From Corynebacterium lujinxingii (GTDB taxonomy: Bacteria > Actinomycetota > Actinomycetes > Mycobacteriales > Mycobacteriaceae): a stretch of 64,000 nt of DNA. Every line of letters starts with the position of its first letter. Position 1 is the first letter of the stretch. The position numbers and the translations under genes were made by a program. The notes under the pieces are model-generated. The model had not been told where the DNA came from, searched no databases, and saw only the letters and a program-made list of their open reading frames with translations. The DNA is taken from contig NZ_CP061032.1 in assembly GCF_014490555.1 (NCBI RefSeq), forward strand, positions 1,364,001-1,428,000, written 5' to 3'. Positions 9,854 to 18,557 of the stretch are shown here, one piece after another.

Positions 9854-9880
9854 CCTATTAACTCTTGTACGCTTAATAGG
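9854..9880. promoter_or_regulatory. Candidate OxyR operator between ahpC and oxyR
   Basis: CCTATTAA (9854-9861) and TTAATAGG (9873-9880) form a perfect 8-bp inverted repeat with an 11-base spacer. The T-N11-A architecture is that of LysR-type regulators. The right arm ends one base before the oxyR ATG, so binding should block oxyR expression, and it lies about 90 bases upstream of ahpC. Confidence 0.75.
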
Positions 9881-9881
9881 C

Positions 9882-10838
9882 ATGGGCAATCGAGAATATA
9901 AACCGACGCTCGCGCAGATCCGAACCTTTGTCACGATTGCGGAGCAGAAACACTTCGTGAGCGCCGCGGCAAAACTCGGCATCTCCCAGCCGTCGTTATC
10001 GCAGGCACTCGCTTCTTTAGAAAATGGTTTGGGCATCCAACTCATCGAACGCTCCACCCGGCGCGTCATCGTCACCCCGACCGGCGAAGCGCTTCTCCCC
10101 TACGCGAAAGCCACTCTCGACGCAGCAGACGCGTTTGTCACCCAGTCGCGCGGTGCACTCGGCGAGCTCGCGGGCCCCCTCAACATCGGGATCATCCCCA
10201 CCATCGCGCCGTACATTCTCCCCGCACTGCTCACCGGCTTCGAAGAGCAGTTTCCGGAGCTAGAGCCGCGCATCGTGGAAAACCAGACCGAGGTGCTACT
10301 CGGCATGTTGCGCGACGGGCAGATCGACCTCGCTGTGCTTGCCACCCCCGTCAACGTCAGCGGTGTCAGCGAGCTCCCGCTTTACGACGAACCCTTTGTC
10401 GCCGTCACCCACAACGACAACCCGCTCGCCGGGCGCACGGACCTCACACTGGATGCCCTCGAGGACTTGAACCTGCTGCTTCTCGACGACGGGCACTGCC
10501 TCCGCGACCAGATCGTGGAACTGTGCAAGATCGCTGCAGTGCACCGCCCAGCCAGCGCAGAATCCGTCACCCGGGCCTCCTCTCTAACCACGGTGGTACA
10601 ACTCGTCGTCGCCGATATGGGTTCCACGCTGATCCCGTCTTCTGCGGTGGCCACGGAACTGACCCGCCCCGGGGTTGCAGCTGCCACGTTCGCCGAAGGC
10701 GTGGACGCGAAACGCACGGTCGGATTGGTCTACCGGTCGTCGTCGCAGCGTGCGTCAGAGTTCGAACAGCTCGGAAAACTCGTCACGTCAGCGTTCGAGC
10801 AGGCGCAGGAAGCTGGAAAGCACCTGCTTCCGCGCTAA
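9882..10838 (+). CDS. oxyR: Hydrogen peroxide-responsive regulator OxyR (LysR family)
   Basis: A 318-residue LysR-type regulator. The N-terminal winged helix-turn-helix is at residues ~5-65 (TLAQIRTFVTIAEQ, LGISQPSLSQAL). The C-terminal sensor domain has the OxyR cysteine in LLLDDGHCLRDQIVELC. I start at the ATG at 9882, the usual LysR N-terminus, not at upstream in-frame starts. No Shine-Dalgarno is visible, so the message may be leaderless. hrpA starts 15 bases after its stop. Confidence 0.92.
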   Translation: MGNREYKPTLAQIRTFVTIAEQKHFVSAAAKLGISQPSLSQALASLENGLGIQLIERSTRRVIVTPTGEALLPYAKATLDAADAFVTQSRGALGELAGPLNIGIIPTIAPYILPALLTGFEEQFPELEPRIVENQTEVLLGMLRDGQIDLAVLATPVNVSGVSELPLYDEPFVAVTHNDNPLAGRTDLTLDALEDLNLLLLDDGHCLRDQIVELCKIAAVHRPASAESVTRASSLTTVVQLVVADMGSTLIPSSAVATELTRPGVAAATFAEGVDAKRTVGLVYRSSSQRASEFEQLGKLVTSAFEQAQEAGKHLLPR

Positions 10839-10853
10839 ACTCACCGTCTGGTT

Positions 10854-13800
10854 ATGACTGAGCAAACTTCCCCTTCCCCTTCCCCGACGAAGCCGCAGCT
10901 CTACGAAGCACTCGATTCCGTGCCGCTCGCTGAGGTGCGCCGGTTCCGCAGGCGGCTAAAAAACGCGAAATCGCCGGAGGCGCTTTCCGCGATCGGTGCT
11001 GATATCGATACGGCGCGTGGGGTCGTCGACAAGCGTGATGCGCTGATCCCGGAGATTAAGTATCCGGAAAACCTGCCGGTATCTGCCCGCCGCGACGACA
11101 TTATGGAACTGGTGCGCGACAACCAGGTTGTGGTCATCGCAGGCGAGACCGGTTCCGGCAAGACAACACAGATCCCGAAAATGCTGCTCGAGATGGGCCG
11201 CGGCCGACGCGGTCTGATCGGGCACACTCAGCCCCGCAGGTTGGCGGCGCGTACGGTGGCCGAGCGCATCGCCGACGAGTTGGGCCAGGACATCGGGCAG
11301 TCTGTCGGCTACGCCATTCGTTTCGACGACCGGGTCTCCAACTCCACCTCCGTGAAACTGATGACTGACGGCATTTTGCTCACCGAGATGCAGCGCGACC
11401 GCTTCCTTAACGCCTACGACACGATCATCATCGACGAGGCTCACGAGCGCTCACTCAACATCGACTTTCTGCTCGGCTACCTCAAGCGGCTGCTACCGAA
11501 GCGTCCCGACCTGAAAGTCATCGTCACCTCCGCAACCATCGACCCGGAGGCATTTGCGAACCATTTCGCCGACGCCGGCGGTAACCCGGCCCCAATTATC
11601 GAGGTATCAGGCCGCACGTATCCGGTGGAGATTCGCTACCGCCCGCTTGTCGAGCAGGTGGAAGCGAAAGACGGCTCGGTCAAGGAGATCGACACCGACA
11701 TGATCGACGGTGTCGTCGCCGCTTGCAAAGAGCTCATGGGCGAAGGCAAAGGCGACATTTTGTGTTTCTTCGCCTCGGAGCGTGACATCCGCGATTGCAT
11801 GGAGGCGATCGAGAAGCAGCATTGGCGCGGTGTTGAGGTCGTGCCGCTGTTCGGCCGTTTGTCCAACGCCGAGCAGCACCGCGTGTTCTCCGCGCACTCC
11901 GGCAGGCGCATCGTACTGTCCACCAACATTGCCGAGACATCGCTGACTGTCCCGGGCATCCACTACGTGGTGGACACCGGATTGGCACGTATCTCGCGCT
12001 ACTCCACCCGCACCAAGGTGCAACGTCTGCCGATCGAGGAGGTCTCGCAGGCCTCGGCAAATCAGCGCTCAGGCCGCTCGGGACGAACCGCTGACGGCAT
12101 CGCCATCCGTCTGTATTCAGAGGAGAACTTCGAATCCCGTCCGGAGTTCACGGATCCTGAGATCCTGCGCACCAACCTCGCCAGCGTGATCCTGCAAATG
12201 ATCTCGCTGCGGCTGGGCGAGATCACCGAGTTCCCGTTCATCCAGCCGCCGGACCACAAGGCCGTGCGCGACGGGTTGATGCTGCTCAACGAGCTGGGGG
12301 CAATCAAGCACAAGGAACGCGACGGAGCGCCCGCGCTGACCGGCATCGGCCGCGACATCGCGCGCATCCCCGTTGACCCGAAGATGGCGCGCATGCTGGT
12401 TGAGGCAAACCGGCTGGGCGTGCTTGACGACGTCACCGTCATTGTCGCCGCGATGACTATCCAGGACGTGCGCGAGCGGCCTTTGGAGTATCAGGCCCAA
12501 GCGGACCAGTCGCACGCCCGGTTCAAGGACAAAGAATCTGACTTTTTGTCTTCACTGAAACTCTGGGACTACATCGGCGACTCTCGCGACGAGCTCTCGG
12601 GCAACGCGTTCCGCAAACGCATGAAGCGCGAGTTCTTGCACTACATGCGCATCCGCGAGTGGTTCGACCTGGTGCGCCAGCTGCGCGATGTCGAGCGCGG
12701 GCTCGGTTGGTCGCGCGCAGAAAATGTCGCAGGCGAGCGCGACGCCAACGCCATCCACCAGTCCCTGCTGACGGGTCTGCTCTCCAACATTGGCGCCCGC
12801 GACGGCAACTCCAAGGAGTTCCAGGGCGCGCGCGGGACGCGGTTTATGGTCTTTCCGGGGTCGTCGCTAAGCAAAAAGCCCCCGGAGTTCCTTATGGCCG
12901 CCGAACTGGTGGAGACCTCCCGCCTGTGGGCGCGCGACGTGGCCAAAATCGAGCCGGCCTGGGTCGAACACGCCGCAGGTGACCTGCTGAAGCACTCCTA
13001 CTCGGAGCCGGTCTGGTCGCGGAAGCGCTCCGCGGCAATGGTGCACGAAAAGTCGATGCTCTACGGCGTGACCATCGTGCGCGACCGCCTGGTGCCGTAT
13101 CACCGTGTCGATCCCGAAGGCGCCCGCAACATGTTCATTCGACACGCACTGTTGGAGGGCGATTGGAACCGCCACCACACTTTTATCGACCACAACGAGG
13201 CACTGCTCGCGGAGGCCTCCGAAGTTGAGGAGAAGGTGCGCCGGCGCGGACTCGTCGTCGACGAGGACACGCTGTTCGACTTTTACGACTCGCGCCTGCC
13301 GGAATCCGTGACCACCGCCCGCCACTTCGACTCCTGGTGGAAGAAGCAGCGCGCGAACGACAAGCATTACCTGGACTTCGACCCGGCCGCATTGCTTGAC
13401 GACGACGGCGTCGACGCCTCCGCAAACGCCTTCCCCGAGGCCAAACGCCAGGGCTCGGTCGAGTATGCGCTACGCTACAAGTTCGAACCCGGCGACCCCT
13501 TCGACGGCGTGACAGTAGAGGTGCCGGTGCCGCTACTGGCGAACCTGCGCCCCGACGGCTTCGACTGGCTGGTGCCGGGCCTGCGCTCCGAGCTCGCCGC
13601 CGAGATGATCCGGACGCTTCCGAAGGCGCTGCGCAAAACCGTGGTGCCTGCGCCTGACTTCGCGGAGCGAGCACTTAATGCGATGCCCGACGACGTCGAC
13701 CCGGACACAACAGCGTTTACCGATGCACTCTCGGAGGCCCTTCGCAGCGTCGGTGGCCGAGGTATCAACGGCACGGACTTCAACCCGGCGGCGTTGCCGC

Positions 13801-14795
13801 CACACTTGAAAGTCACCTACGCAGCTATCGACCGCCGCGGCAAAATTGTCGATCACGACAAGGATCTCACCGCGCTGAAGCGTCGCCAGGCAGGCAAGAT
13901 TAAGTCCTCGGTGTCAAAGGCCGGCCGCAAGTCCGAATCTGAGGCCGTGCAGAAGTGGACCGCCGATTCCCTCGGTGCGGTGCCGGAGACTGTTAAAACC
14001 ACCATCGACGGCAACGAGGTCGACGCCTACCCGGCCCTGGAGGCAACAAAGGAAGGCGTGAAGGTCACAGTCCACCCGACGAAGGCGGCAGCGGACGCGT
14101 CAATGGCCACTGCCACACTGACGCTGCTCCTCCGCGAGATTCCCGTCAATGCGCAGCAGATGACGAAGGGGCTGCCGCTGCGCCACAAGGTGGCAGTGGA
14201 CCGCTATCCGCACGGCGGCGCCGAGGGGCTGGTGGAGGACGCACGCGTCGCGGTCATCCGCGACCTCATGGTTGCACACGGTGGGCCGGTGCGTTCCCCG
14301 GAGGAGTTCGACGCGCTACTGGCCGAGATTAAACCGCAGGTATCCGGCGGTGTGCGACGTGCGGTGGTCAACCTTGCCCCAGCTCTGGCGGCTTATGCGG
14401 ATATGTCAGCGGAGTTGGAGCAGTGGGACGGCCCGGCGATCGACGATATGCGCTCGCAATTGCGTTTCTATTTGCCGAAGCACGCGGTGACTATCCACGG
14501 CGTTGCCCATTTGCAGCACCTGCCGCGCTATATCGATGCGATGCGGATCAGACTCGAGGACATGCGAGTCGATCCGGACCGAGATGCGGACCGTCAAGCC
14601 GTGGTTGACGGCGTCAAACAGTATCTTGCGCAGCGGATGCAGAAACTGCCGGCGAACCGCCGGAAAACGCGCGCGTACAAGGACATTGTGTGGCTGATCG
14701 AAGAGTTGCGCGTCAGCCTCTTCGCGCAGCGGTTGGGCACTCCCCGCCCGGTCAGCCAGCGCAGGATCGAAAAGAAAGTTGACGCGCTGCGCTAG
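10854..14795 (+). CDS. hrpA: ATP-dependent RNA helicase HrpA
   Basis: A 1313-residue DEAH-box helicase of the usual HrpA length. Walker A is GETGSGKT (97-104), the Walker B/DEAH motif IIIDEAHERS has DEAH at 194-197, and motif VI QRSGRSGRT follows. Then come the HA2 and OB-fold domains and the long HrpA-specific C-terminal region (DUF3418). It unwinds structured RNA and is linked in other bacteria to ribosome rescue. A 23-base repeat (12857-12879) seen elsewhere in the window lies inside the gene and is translated as part of PGSSLSKKPPE. Confidence 0.93.
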   Translation: MTEQTSPSPSPTKPQLYEALDSVPLAEVRRFRRRLKNAKSPEALSAIGADIDTARGVVDKRDALIPEIKYPENLPVSARRDDIMELVRDNQVVVIAGETGSGKTTQIPKMLLEMGRGRRGLIGHTQPRRLAARTVAERIADELGQDIGQSVGYAIRFDDRVSNSTSVKLMTDGILLTEMQRDRFLNAYDTIIIDEAHERSLNIDFLLGYLKRLLPKRPDLKVIVTSATIDPEAFANHFADAGGNPAPIIEVSGRTYPVEIRYRPLVEQVEAKDGSVKEIDTDMIDGVVAACKELMGEGKGDILCFFASERDIRDCMEAIEKQHWRGVEVVPLFGRLSNAEQHRVFSAHSGRRIVLSTNIAETSLTVPGIHYVVDTGLARISRYSTRTKVQRLPIEEVSQASANQRSGRSGRTADGIAIRLYSEENFESRPEFTDPEILRTNLASVILQMISLRLGEITEFPFIQPPDHKAVRDGLMLLNELGAIKHKERDGAPALTGIGRDIARIPVDPKMARMLVEANRLGVLDDVTVIVAAMTIQDVRERPLEYQAQADQSHARFKDKESDFLSSLKLWDYIGDSRDELSGNAFRKRMKREFLHYMRIREWFDLVRQLRDVERGLGWSRAENVAGERDANAIHQSLLTGLLSNIGARDGNSKEFQGARGTRFMVFPGSSLSKKPPEFLMAAELVETSRLWARDVAKIEPAWVEHAAGDLLKHSYSEPVWSRKRSAAMVHEKSMLYGVTIVRDRLVPYHRVDPEGARNMFIRHALLEGDWNRHHTFIDHNEALLAEASEVEEKVRRRGLVVDEDTLFDFYDSRLPESVTTARHFDSWWKKQRANDKHYLDFDPAALLDDDGVDASANAFPEAKRQGSVEYALRYKFEPGDPFDGVTVEVPVPLLANLRPDGFDWLVPGLRSELAAEMIRTLPKALRKTVVPAPDFAERALNAMPDDVDPDTTAFTDALSEALRSVGGRGINGTDFNPAALPPHLKVTYAAIDRRGKIVDHDKDLTALKRRQAGKIKSSVSKAGRKSESEAVQKWTADSLGAVPETVKTTIDGNEVDAYPALEATKEGVKVTVHPTKAAADASMATATLTLLLREIPVNAQQMTKGLPLRHKVAVDRYPHGGAEGLVEDARVAVIRDLMVAHGGPVRSPEEFDALLAEIKPQVSGGVRRAVVNLAPALAAYADMSAELEQWDGPAIDDMRSQLRFYLPKHAVTIHGVAHLQHLPRYIDAMRIRLEDMRVDPDRDADRQAVVDGVKQYLAQRMQKLPANRRKTRAYKDIVWLIEELRVSLFAQRLGTPRPVSQRRIEKKVDALR
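12857..12879. repeat. Dispersed short repeat, copy 3
   Basis: GGGGTCGTCGCTAAGCAAAA plus AGC inside hrpA, flanked by complementary CCGGGG and CCCCGG. Confidence 0.5.
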
Positions 14796-14816
14796 CTCTC
14801 ACGCGTGTGCGGGGAC

Positions 14817-15278
14817 TTAGCGGAACTCGTCGCGGTCGCGCCGGCGCATGAGCCGAATCTCGGATTCGAAATCGTCGGCGCTTTCGAACGACTTGTACAC
14901 GGAAGCAAAGCGCAGGTATGCGACCTCGTCAAGAGCGCGCAATGGCTCGAGCACCGCCAAGCCGATCTCGTTCGCGGGCACCTGGGAGCTTCCTTGAGCG
15001 CGGACGGTTTCCTCAACCTCTTGCGCCAGTCGTTTGAGTGCGTCGTCGGAGACGTCTCGTCCTTGACAGGCGCGGCGCACACCAACGATGAGCTTGTCCC
15101 GGTCGAACGGTTCACTCACACCGTTTCGCTTCACCACAGTCAACACCGCATTTTCCACAGTGGTGAACCTGCCCCCGCACTGTGTGCATTCGCGGCGCCT
15201 GCGAATCGCGGATCCTGCTTCGACCAATCGGGAGTCAGTGACTCTGGTCTGCTCGTTGTGGCAGAAAGGACAATACAT
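14817..15278 (-). CDS. nrdR: Transcriptional repressor NrdR
   Basis: A 153-residue NrdR, repressor of ribonucleotide reductase genes. The N-terminal zinc ribbon has C3-x2-C6 and C31-x2-C34. An ATP-cone (about 46-136; VVKRNGVSEPFDRDKL) senses ATP/dATP. It is convergent with hrpA and lies 41 bases downstream of divS on the same strand, so it probably shares the SOS-controlled transcript. Confidence 0.95.
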   Translation of the reverse strand: MYCPFCHNEQTRVTDSRLVEAGSAIRRRRECTQCGGRFTTVENAVLTVVKRNGVSEPFDRDKLIVGVRRACQGRDVSDDALKRLAQEVEETVRAQGSSQVPANEIGLAVLEPLRALDEVAYLRFASVYKSFESADDFESEIRLMRRRDRDEFR

Positions 15279-15319
15279 GTTGCTCAGCCTACCCCCGCCC
15301 CGAAAAGGACTGGATGGCT

Positions 15320-15703
15320 CTACCGAGCCGCGGCGACCTCGAGATTCTGCGACGTCACCAGGGTCGCGGGCGCCTGTTCAGTTCCACTGAATGCCCCGCC
15401 GAACGCGGAACCGACCAGCAAAGCGACGCTGAGGATGGCAGCGAGAACCACGCCTTCCTTGCGCTCGCGGTGCGATTCGAAAACGTCATCCGTCTTCCTC
15501 TCGCCACAGGAGTGCACGAGATTCAAACGATCACCTTTTCGATCATAGGCACCGAGCGTTCGAACACGAGACGCCTCTACCGCCCGGCCAGGCACCTTCT
15601 CTAGGTCCCACACCTCGACTGGCTGTACGTAACACTGCGAAATGGAACCCGCGCTTCGGGCATAACTCACACTGTTCATCGTGGGGTTCATTGCTACCGA
15701 CAC
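15320..15703 (-). CDS. divS: DivS-like SOS cell-division suppressor
   Basis: A 127-residue protein with one transmembrane segment near the C-terminus (VVLAAILSVALLVGSAFGGA) and a soluble N-terminal part. I start at the GTG at 15703, six bases after AAAGGAG. The position, divergent from lexA and upstream of nrdR, is that of divS in C. glutamicum, where the product halts division after DNA damage. Assignment rests mainly on position and the membrane topology. Mycobacteria place a functionally similar gene beside lexA. Confidence 0.72.
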   Translation of the reverse strand: MSVAMNPTMNSVSYARSAGSISQCYVQPVEVWDLEKVPGRAVEASRVRTLGAYDRKGDRLNLVHSCGERKTDDVFESHRERKEGVVLAAILSVALLVGSAFGGAFSGTEQAPATLVTSQNLEVAAAR

Positions 15704-15748
15704 GTTGGACTCCTTTCGTTTTGCGTCCCACTCTACGAACGGGCGCGA

Positions 15749-15880
15749 CACGTTCGAACGTGAACTCGTCTATATGTTCGAATCCGCTTACATGTTCGAT
15801 TTATAGCAAAGGCGCATTCACGTGTCTAGTCAGGAACGAAAGATATCGAACAAACTTGCCCTCTCTGGTAGGTTCGAACA
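15749..15880. promoter_or_regulatory. Cluster of LexA-box-like sites between divS and lexA
   Basis: The intergenic region holds a perfect 14-bp palindrome CACGTTCGAACGTG (15749-15762) and repeated TTCGAA/TCGAAC half-sites at about 15776, 15797, 15848 and 15873. Corynebacterial SOS boxes are built of TCGAA...TTCGA arms. None here matches a full 16-bp consensus by eye, so exact box borders are unsure. Confidence 0.55.
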
Positions 15881-15918
15881 CACTGCAAACACCGCAGGGA
15901 GTGAGAAAGGGAGAACTC

Positions 15919-16605
15919 GTGGCAAAGAAGAAGGCCGAGGCAGGCAATTTGGATATGAGCACACTGTCAGATAGGCAGCGCAGGATCCTGCAGGTCATCC
16001 AGGATGCCGTTGTGCTGCGTGGTTATCCGCCAAGCATCCGTGAAATTGGCGACGCAACCGGTCTACAGTCCACATCGTCCGTCGCCTATCAGCTCAAGGA
16101 ACTGGAGAAGAAGGGCTTTTTGCGTCGCGATCCAAACAAACCGCGAGCCGTAGATCTGCGCCACCTTCAGGAGTCCACCAAGCCGAAGCGCAAGGCACCT
16201 ACCAAACGGGATGCCCCGGAAGAGGCGGCGCCAGCGCGCTATGTCCCGGTTGTTGGCCAAATCGCAGCCGGCGCCCCGATCCTGGCGGAGGAAAACGTAG
16301 ACACGTACTACCCACTGCCGGGCGAGCTGCTTGGCGACGGCGACGTGTTCATGCTCCAAGTGGTCGGGGAGTCGATGCGCGATGCGGGCATCCTCAACGG
16401 CGACTGGGTCGTCGTGCGCTCCCAACCAGTGGCCGAGGAAGGCGAGTTCGTCGCCGCACTGCTCGACGGCGAAGCGACTGTGAAGGAGTTCCACCGCGAT
16501 TCGACCGGTGTATGGCTACTTCCCCATAACGACGCGTTCTCCCCGATTAAGGGTGACGAGGCAGAGATTATGGGCCGGGTCATCTCCGTTTTCCGCACAC
16601 TTTAG
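15919..16605 (+). CDS. lexA: SOS repressor LexA
   Basis: A 228-residue LexA. The N-terminal winged helix is at ~15-75 (YPPSIREIGDATGL). The self-cleavage bond is A117-G118 in QIAAGAP. The catalytic serine is S152 in VVGESM and the lysine is K189 in ATVKEF. I chose the GTG at 15919 because AAGGGAG precedes it; upstream in-frame starts would run through the operator region. It represses SOS genes, probably including divS across the divergent promoter. Confidence 0.95.
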   Translation: MAKKKAEAGNLDMSTLSDRQRRILQVIQDAVVLRGYPPSIREIGDATGLQSTSSVAYQLKELEKKGFLRRDPNKPRAVDLRHLQESTKPKRKAPTKRDAPEEAAPARYVPVVGQIAAGAPILAEENVDTYYPLPGELLGDGDVFMLQVVGESMRDAGILNGDWVVVRSQPVAEEGEFVAALLDGEATVKEFHRDSTGVWLLPHNDAFSPIKGDEAEIMGRVISVFRTL

Positions 16606-16635
16606 CCCCCATTCACTCCCCACGTCCGGGGGAAA

Positions 16636-16648
16636 CCGGACACAAACA
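16636..16648. promoter_or_regulatory. FruR-type half-site upstream of the DeoR regulator
   Basis: CCGGACACAAACA (16636-16648) repeats the CGGACACA core found twice in the operator before fruK. It lies 39 bases before the regulator ATG and fits autoregulation. A small GTCCGG/CCGGAC hairpin (16624-16641) overlaps it. Confidence 0.45.
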
Positions 16649-16686
16649 CAGACAAATAGGCATCCCGATTTGGGATACTCGGTGCC

Positions 16687-17472
16687 ATGTATGCAGAGGA
16701 ACGGAAACGCCAGATCGCGTCGCTCACGGCAGTTGAGGGACGCGTGAGCGTTGCCGACCTCGCCGAAAAGTTCGATGTCACCGCAGAGACGATCCGTCGC
16801 GACCTGACCGCCCTGCACACCGAGGGTGTCGTACACCGCGTCCACGGTGGAGCGGTTGCCAACCAGGCGTTTCTCACCTCAGAGCTGCCGCTGGACGCCC
16901 GCTCGCGTTCTGCCTCGGGCGCCAAGAACGCCATTGCCCAAGCCGCACTGAAGTACCTCCCCGAACACTCCGGCGCCGGTATATTCCTCGACTCCGGCAC
17001 CACAACAGCCCACTTCGCGGGCCTGTTAGCCGATCACGTCGCCGGGCGCGAGTGCTCGATTGTCACGAATTCGCTGCCCATCGCACTCGACTTGTCCACC
17101 GCCGGCCTCAACGACGTCCAGCTCCTCGGCGGTAGCGTGCGCGCCATCACCCAAGCAGTCGTCGGAGGCACCGCCCTTCGTACCTTGGCGCTCATGCGCG
17201 CGGATGTCGCATTCATCGGCACGAACGCGCTGACTATCGACCACGGTTTGTCCACTGCAGATGCCCAAGAGGCGGCGGTGAAGTCGTCCATGGTCACGAA
17301 CGCGCAGAAGGTTGTGGTCTTGTGCGATTCGACGAAGATCGGCAATGACTACCTGGTCAGCTTCGCCCCGCTCGACGCGATCGACGTGGTGATCACAGAC
17401 GACGACGCGCCAGAAACGTTTGTCGCAGAGCTGCGCCGAAACGACATTGAGGTCGTTCTCGCCACAACATAA
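16687..17472 (+). CDS. fruR: DeoR-family regulator of the fructose PTS
   Basis: A 261-residue DeoR-type repressor. The N-terminal helix-turn-helix (about 20-41) reads VSVADLAEKFDVTAETIRRDL, and the C-terminal sugar-phosphate-binding domain has FLDSGTTTAHFAGLL and VVLCDSTKIGN. It directly precedes fruK and ptsF with a palindromic site between, so it most likely responds to fructose 1-phosphate. It could instead be the related SugR, because only one DeoR gene is present here. Confidence 0.8.
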   Translation: MYAEERKRQIASLTAVEGRVSVADLAEKFDVTAETIRRDLTALHTEGVVHRVHGGAVANQAFLTSELPLDARSRSASGAKNAIAQAALKYLPEHSGAGIFLDSGTTTAHFAGLLADHVAGRECSIVTNSLPIALDLSTAGLNDVQLLGGSVRAITQAVVGGTALRTLALMRADVAFIGTNALTIDHGLSTADAQEAAVKSSMVTNAQKVVVLCDSTKIGNDYLVSFAPLDAIDVVITDDDAPETFVAELRRNDIEVVLATT

Positions 17473-17505
17473 TGCGGACGGTACACACCCCCGTTTAGAA
17501 CCGAA

Positions 17506-17545
17506 TGTGTCCGAACCATTGCACAAACAGACATATTCGGACACA
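17506..17545. promoter_or_regulatory. Palindromic operator before fruK
   Basis: TGTGTCCGAA (17506-17515) and TTCGGACACA (17536-17545) are perfect 10-bp inverted arms, 20 bases apart, ending 8 bases before the fruK start. The same core occurs upstream of the DeoR gene. Confidence 0.7.
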
Positions 17546-17553
17546 CTGAGGGG

Positions 17554-18537
17554 GTGAGCAGCGAAAAGACCGTCAAACGTATCGTTACCGTCACCCCGAA
17601 TCCGAGCATCGACGCCACCGTGCGTATCCCTGCCCTGAAACGGGGCGAGGTCGCACGTGCGACCGAGACCCGTAAAGAGGCCGGTGGCAAAGGCATTAAC
17701 GTCGCCCATGTCGCAGCGAAAGCGGGTCTCGAGGCCATCGCAGTCGCGCCGTGCCAGCAAAGCGACCCGTTCGCCAAAGCGATGCGCTCGGTGCCTGCTC
17801 AATTTTTGCCGGTGCACGTTGAGGCGCAGGTGCGCACCAACACCGCCATCACTGAGGATGACGGCACAACAACCAAAATCAACGAGGCGGGGGCAACGCT
17901 TTCCGACGACGAGCTCACCGCCGTCGAGTCTTCGCTGGAGAAGCGTTGCCGCTCCGCCCACGCTGTCGTCCTCGCGGGTTCCCTACCACCAGGTGCTCCA
18001 GCGCACTGGTACAGCACGCTCGTCCGTGCCGCGCGCCGTAGTGCGCCTGGCGCGGTGATTGCGGTCGACACCTCCGACGCTCCTCTCGTAGCGCTCGGCG
18101 AGCGACTCGAAGAGGCCGCTCCGGATGTGCTGAAGCCGAACGCCTTTGAACTCGCCCAGCTCACTGGCGAGGATGGCGCGGAGCTCGAGCAGCGCGCCCA
18201 GGCCGGCGATTTTGCGCCTGTCGTCACCGCCGGTCGAGACCTTGTCGCTCGTGGTGTCGAGGCCGTCTTAGTCACCCTCGGCGGCTCCGGCGCTTGTCTG
18301 GTCAACAAGGACGGCGCATGGGCAGCCACGCCACCGCCGACCGAGGTGCGGTCGACCGTCGGCGCGGGTGATAGTTCGCTCGCGGGCTACCTCATCGCGC
18401 GTCTCGACGACGCCCCCGCTGCAGAATGCCTGCGTCGCGCTGTGTCCTACGGATCTGCAGCGGCATCGATGCCCGGCACCGGTTTGCCCTCGCCGGAAGA
18501 TCTCAATCTCGAGCAGACCGAAGTTTTCCCCGTATAA
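17554..18537 (+). CDS. fruK: 1-phosphofructokinase
   Basis: A 327-residue PfkB-family kinase that phosphorylates fructose 1-phosphate to fructose 1,6-bisphosphate. Family signatures are GGKGINVAHVAAKAG near the N-terminus and the catalytic VGAGDSSLAGYLIA near the C-terminus. The GTG at 17554 has only a G-rich run overlapping it, and translation may start without a leader. It is followed after 20 bases by ptsF. Confidence 0.92.
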   Translation: MSSEKTVKRIVTVTPNPSIDATVRIPALKRGEVARATETRKEAGGKGINVAHVAAKAGLEAIAVAPCQQSDPFAKAMRSVPAQFLPVHVEAQVRTNTAITEDDGTTTKINEAGATLSDDELTAVESSLEKRCRSAHAVVLAGSLPPGAPAHWYSTLVRAARRSAPGAVIAVDTSDAPLVALGERLEEAAPDVLKPNAFELAQLTGEDGAELEQRAQAGDFAPVVTAGRDLVARGVEAVLVTLGGSGACLVNKDGAWAATPPPTEVRSTVGAGDSSLAGYLIARLDDAPAAECLRRAVSYGSAAASMPGTGLPSPEDLNLEQTEVFPV

Positions 18538-18557
18538 CTCAATCAAAGGAAGGCCAA

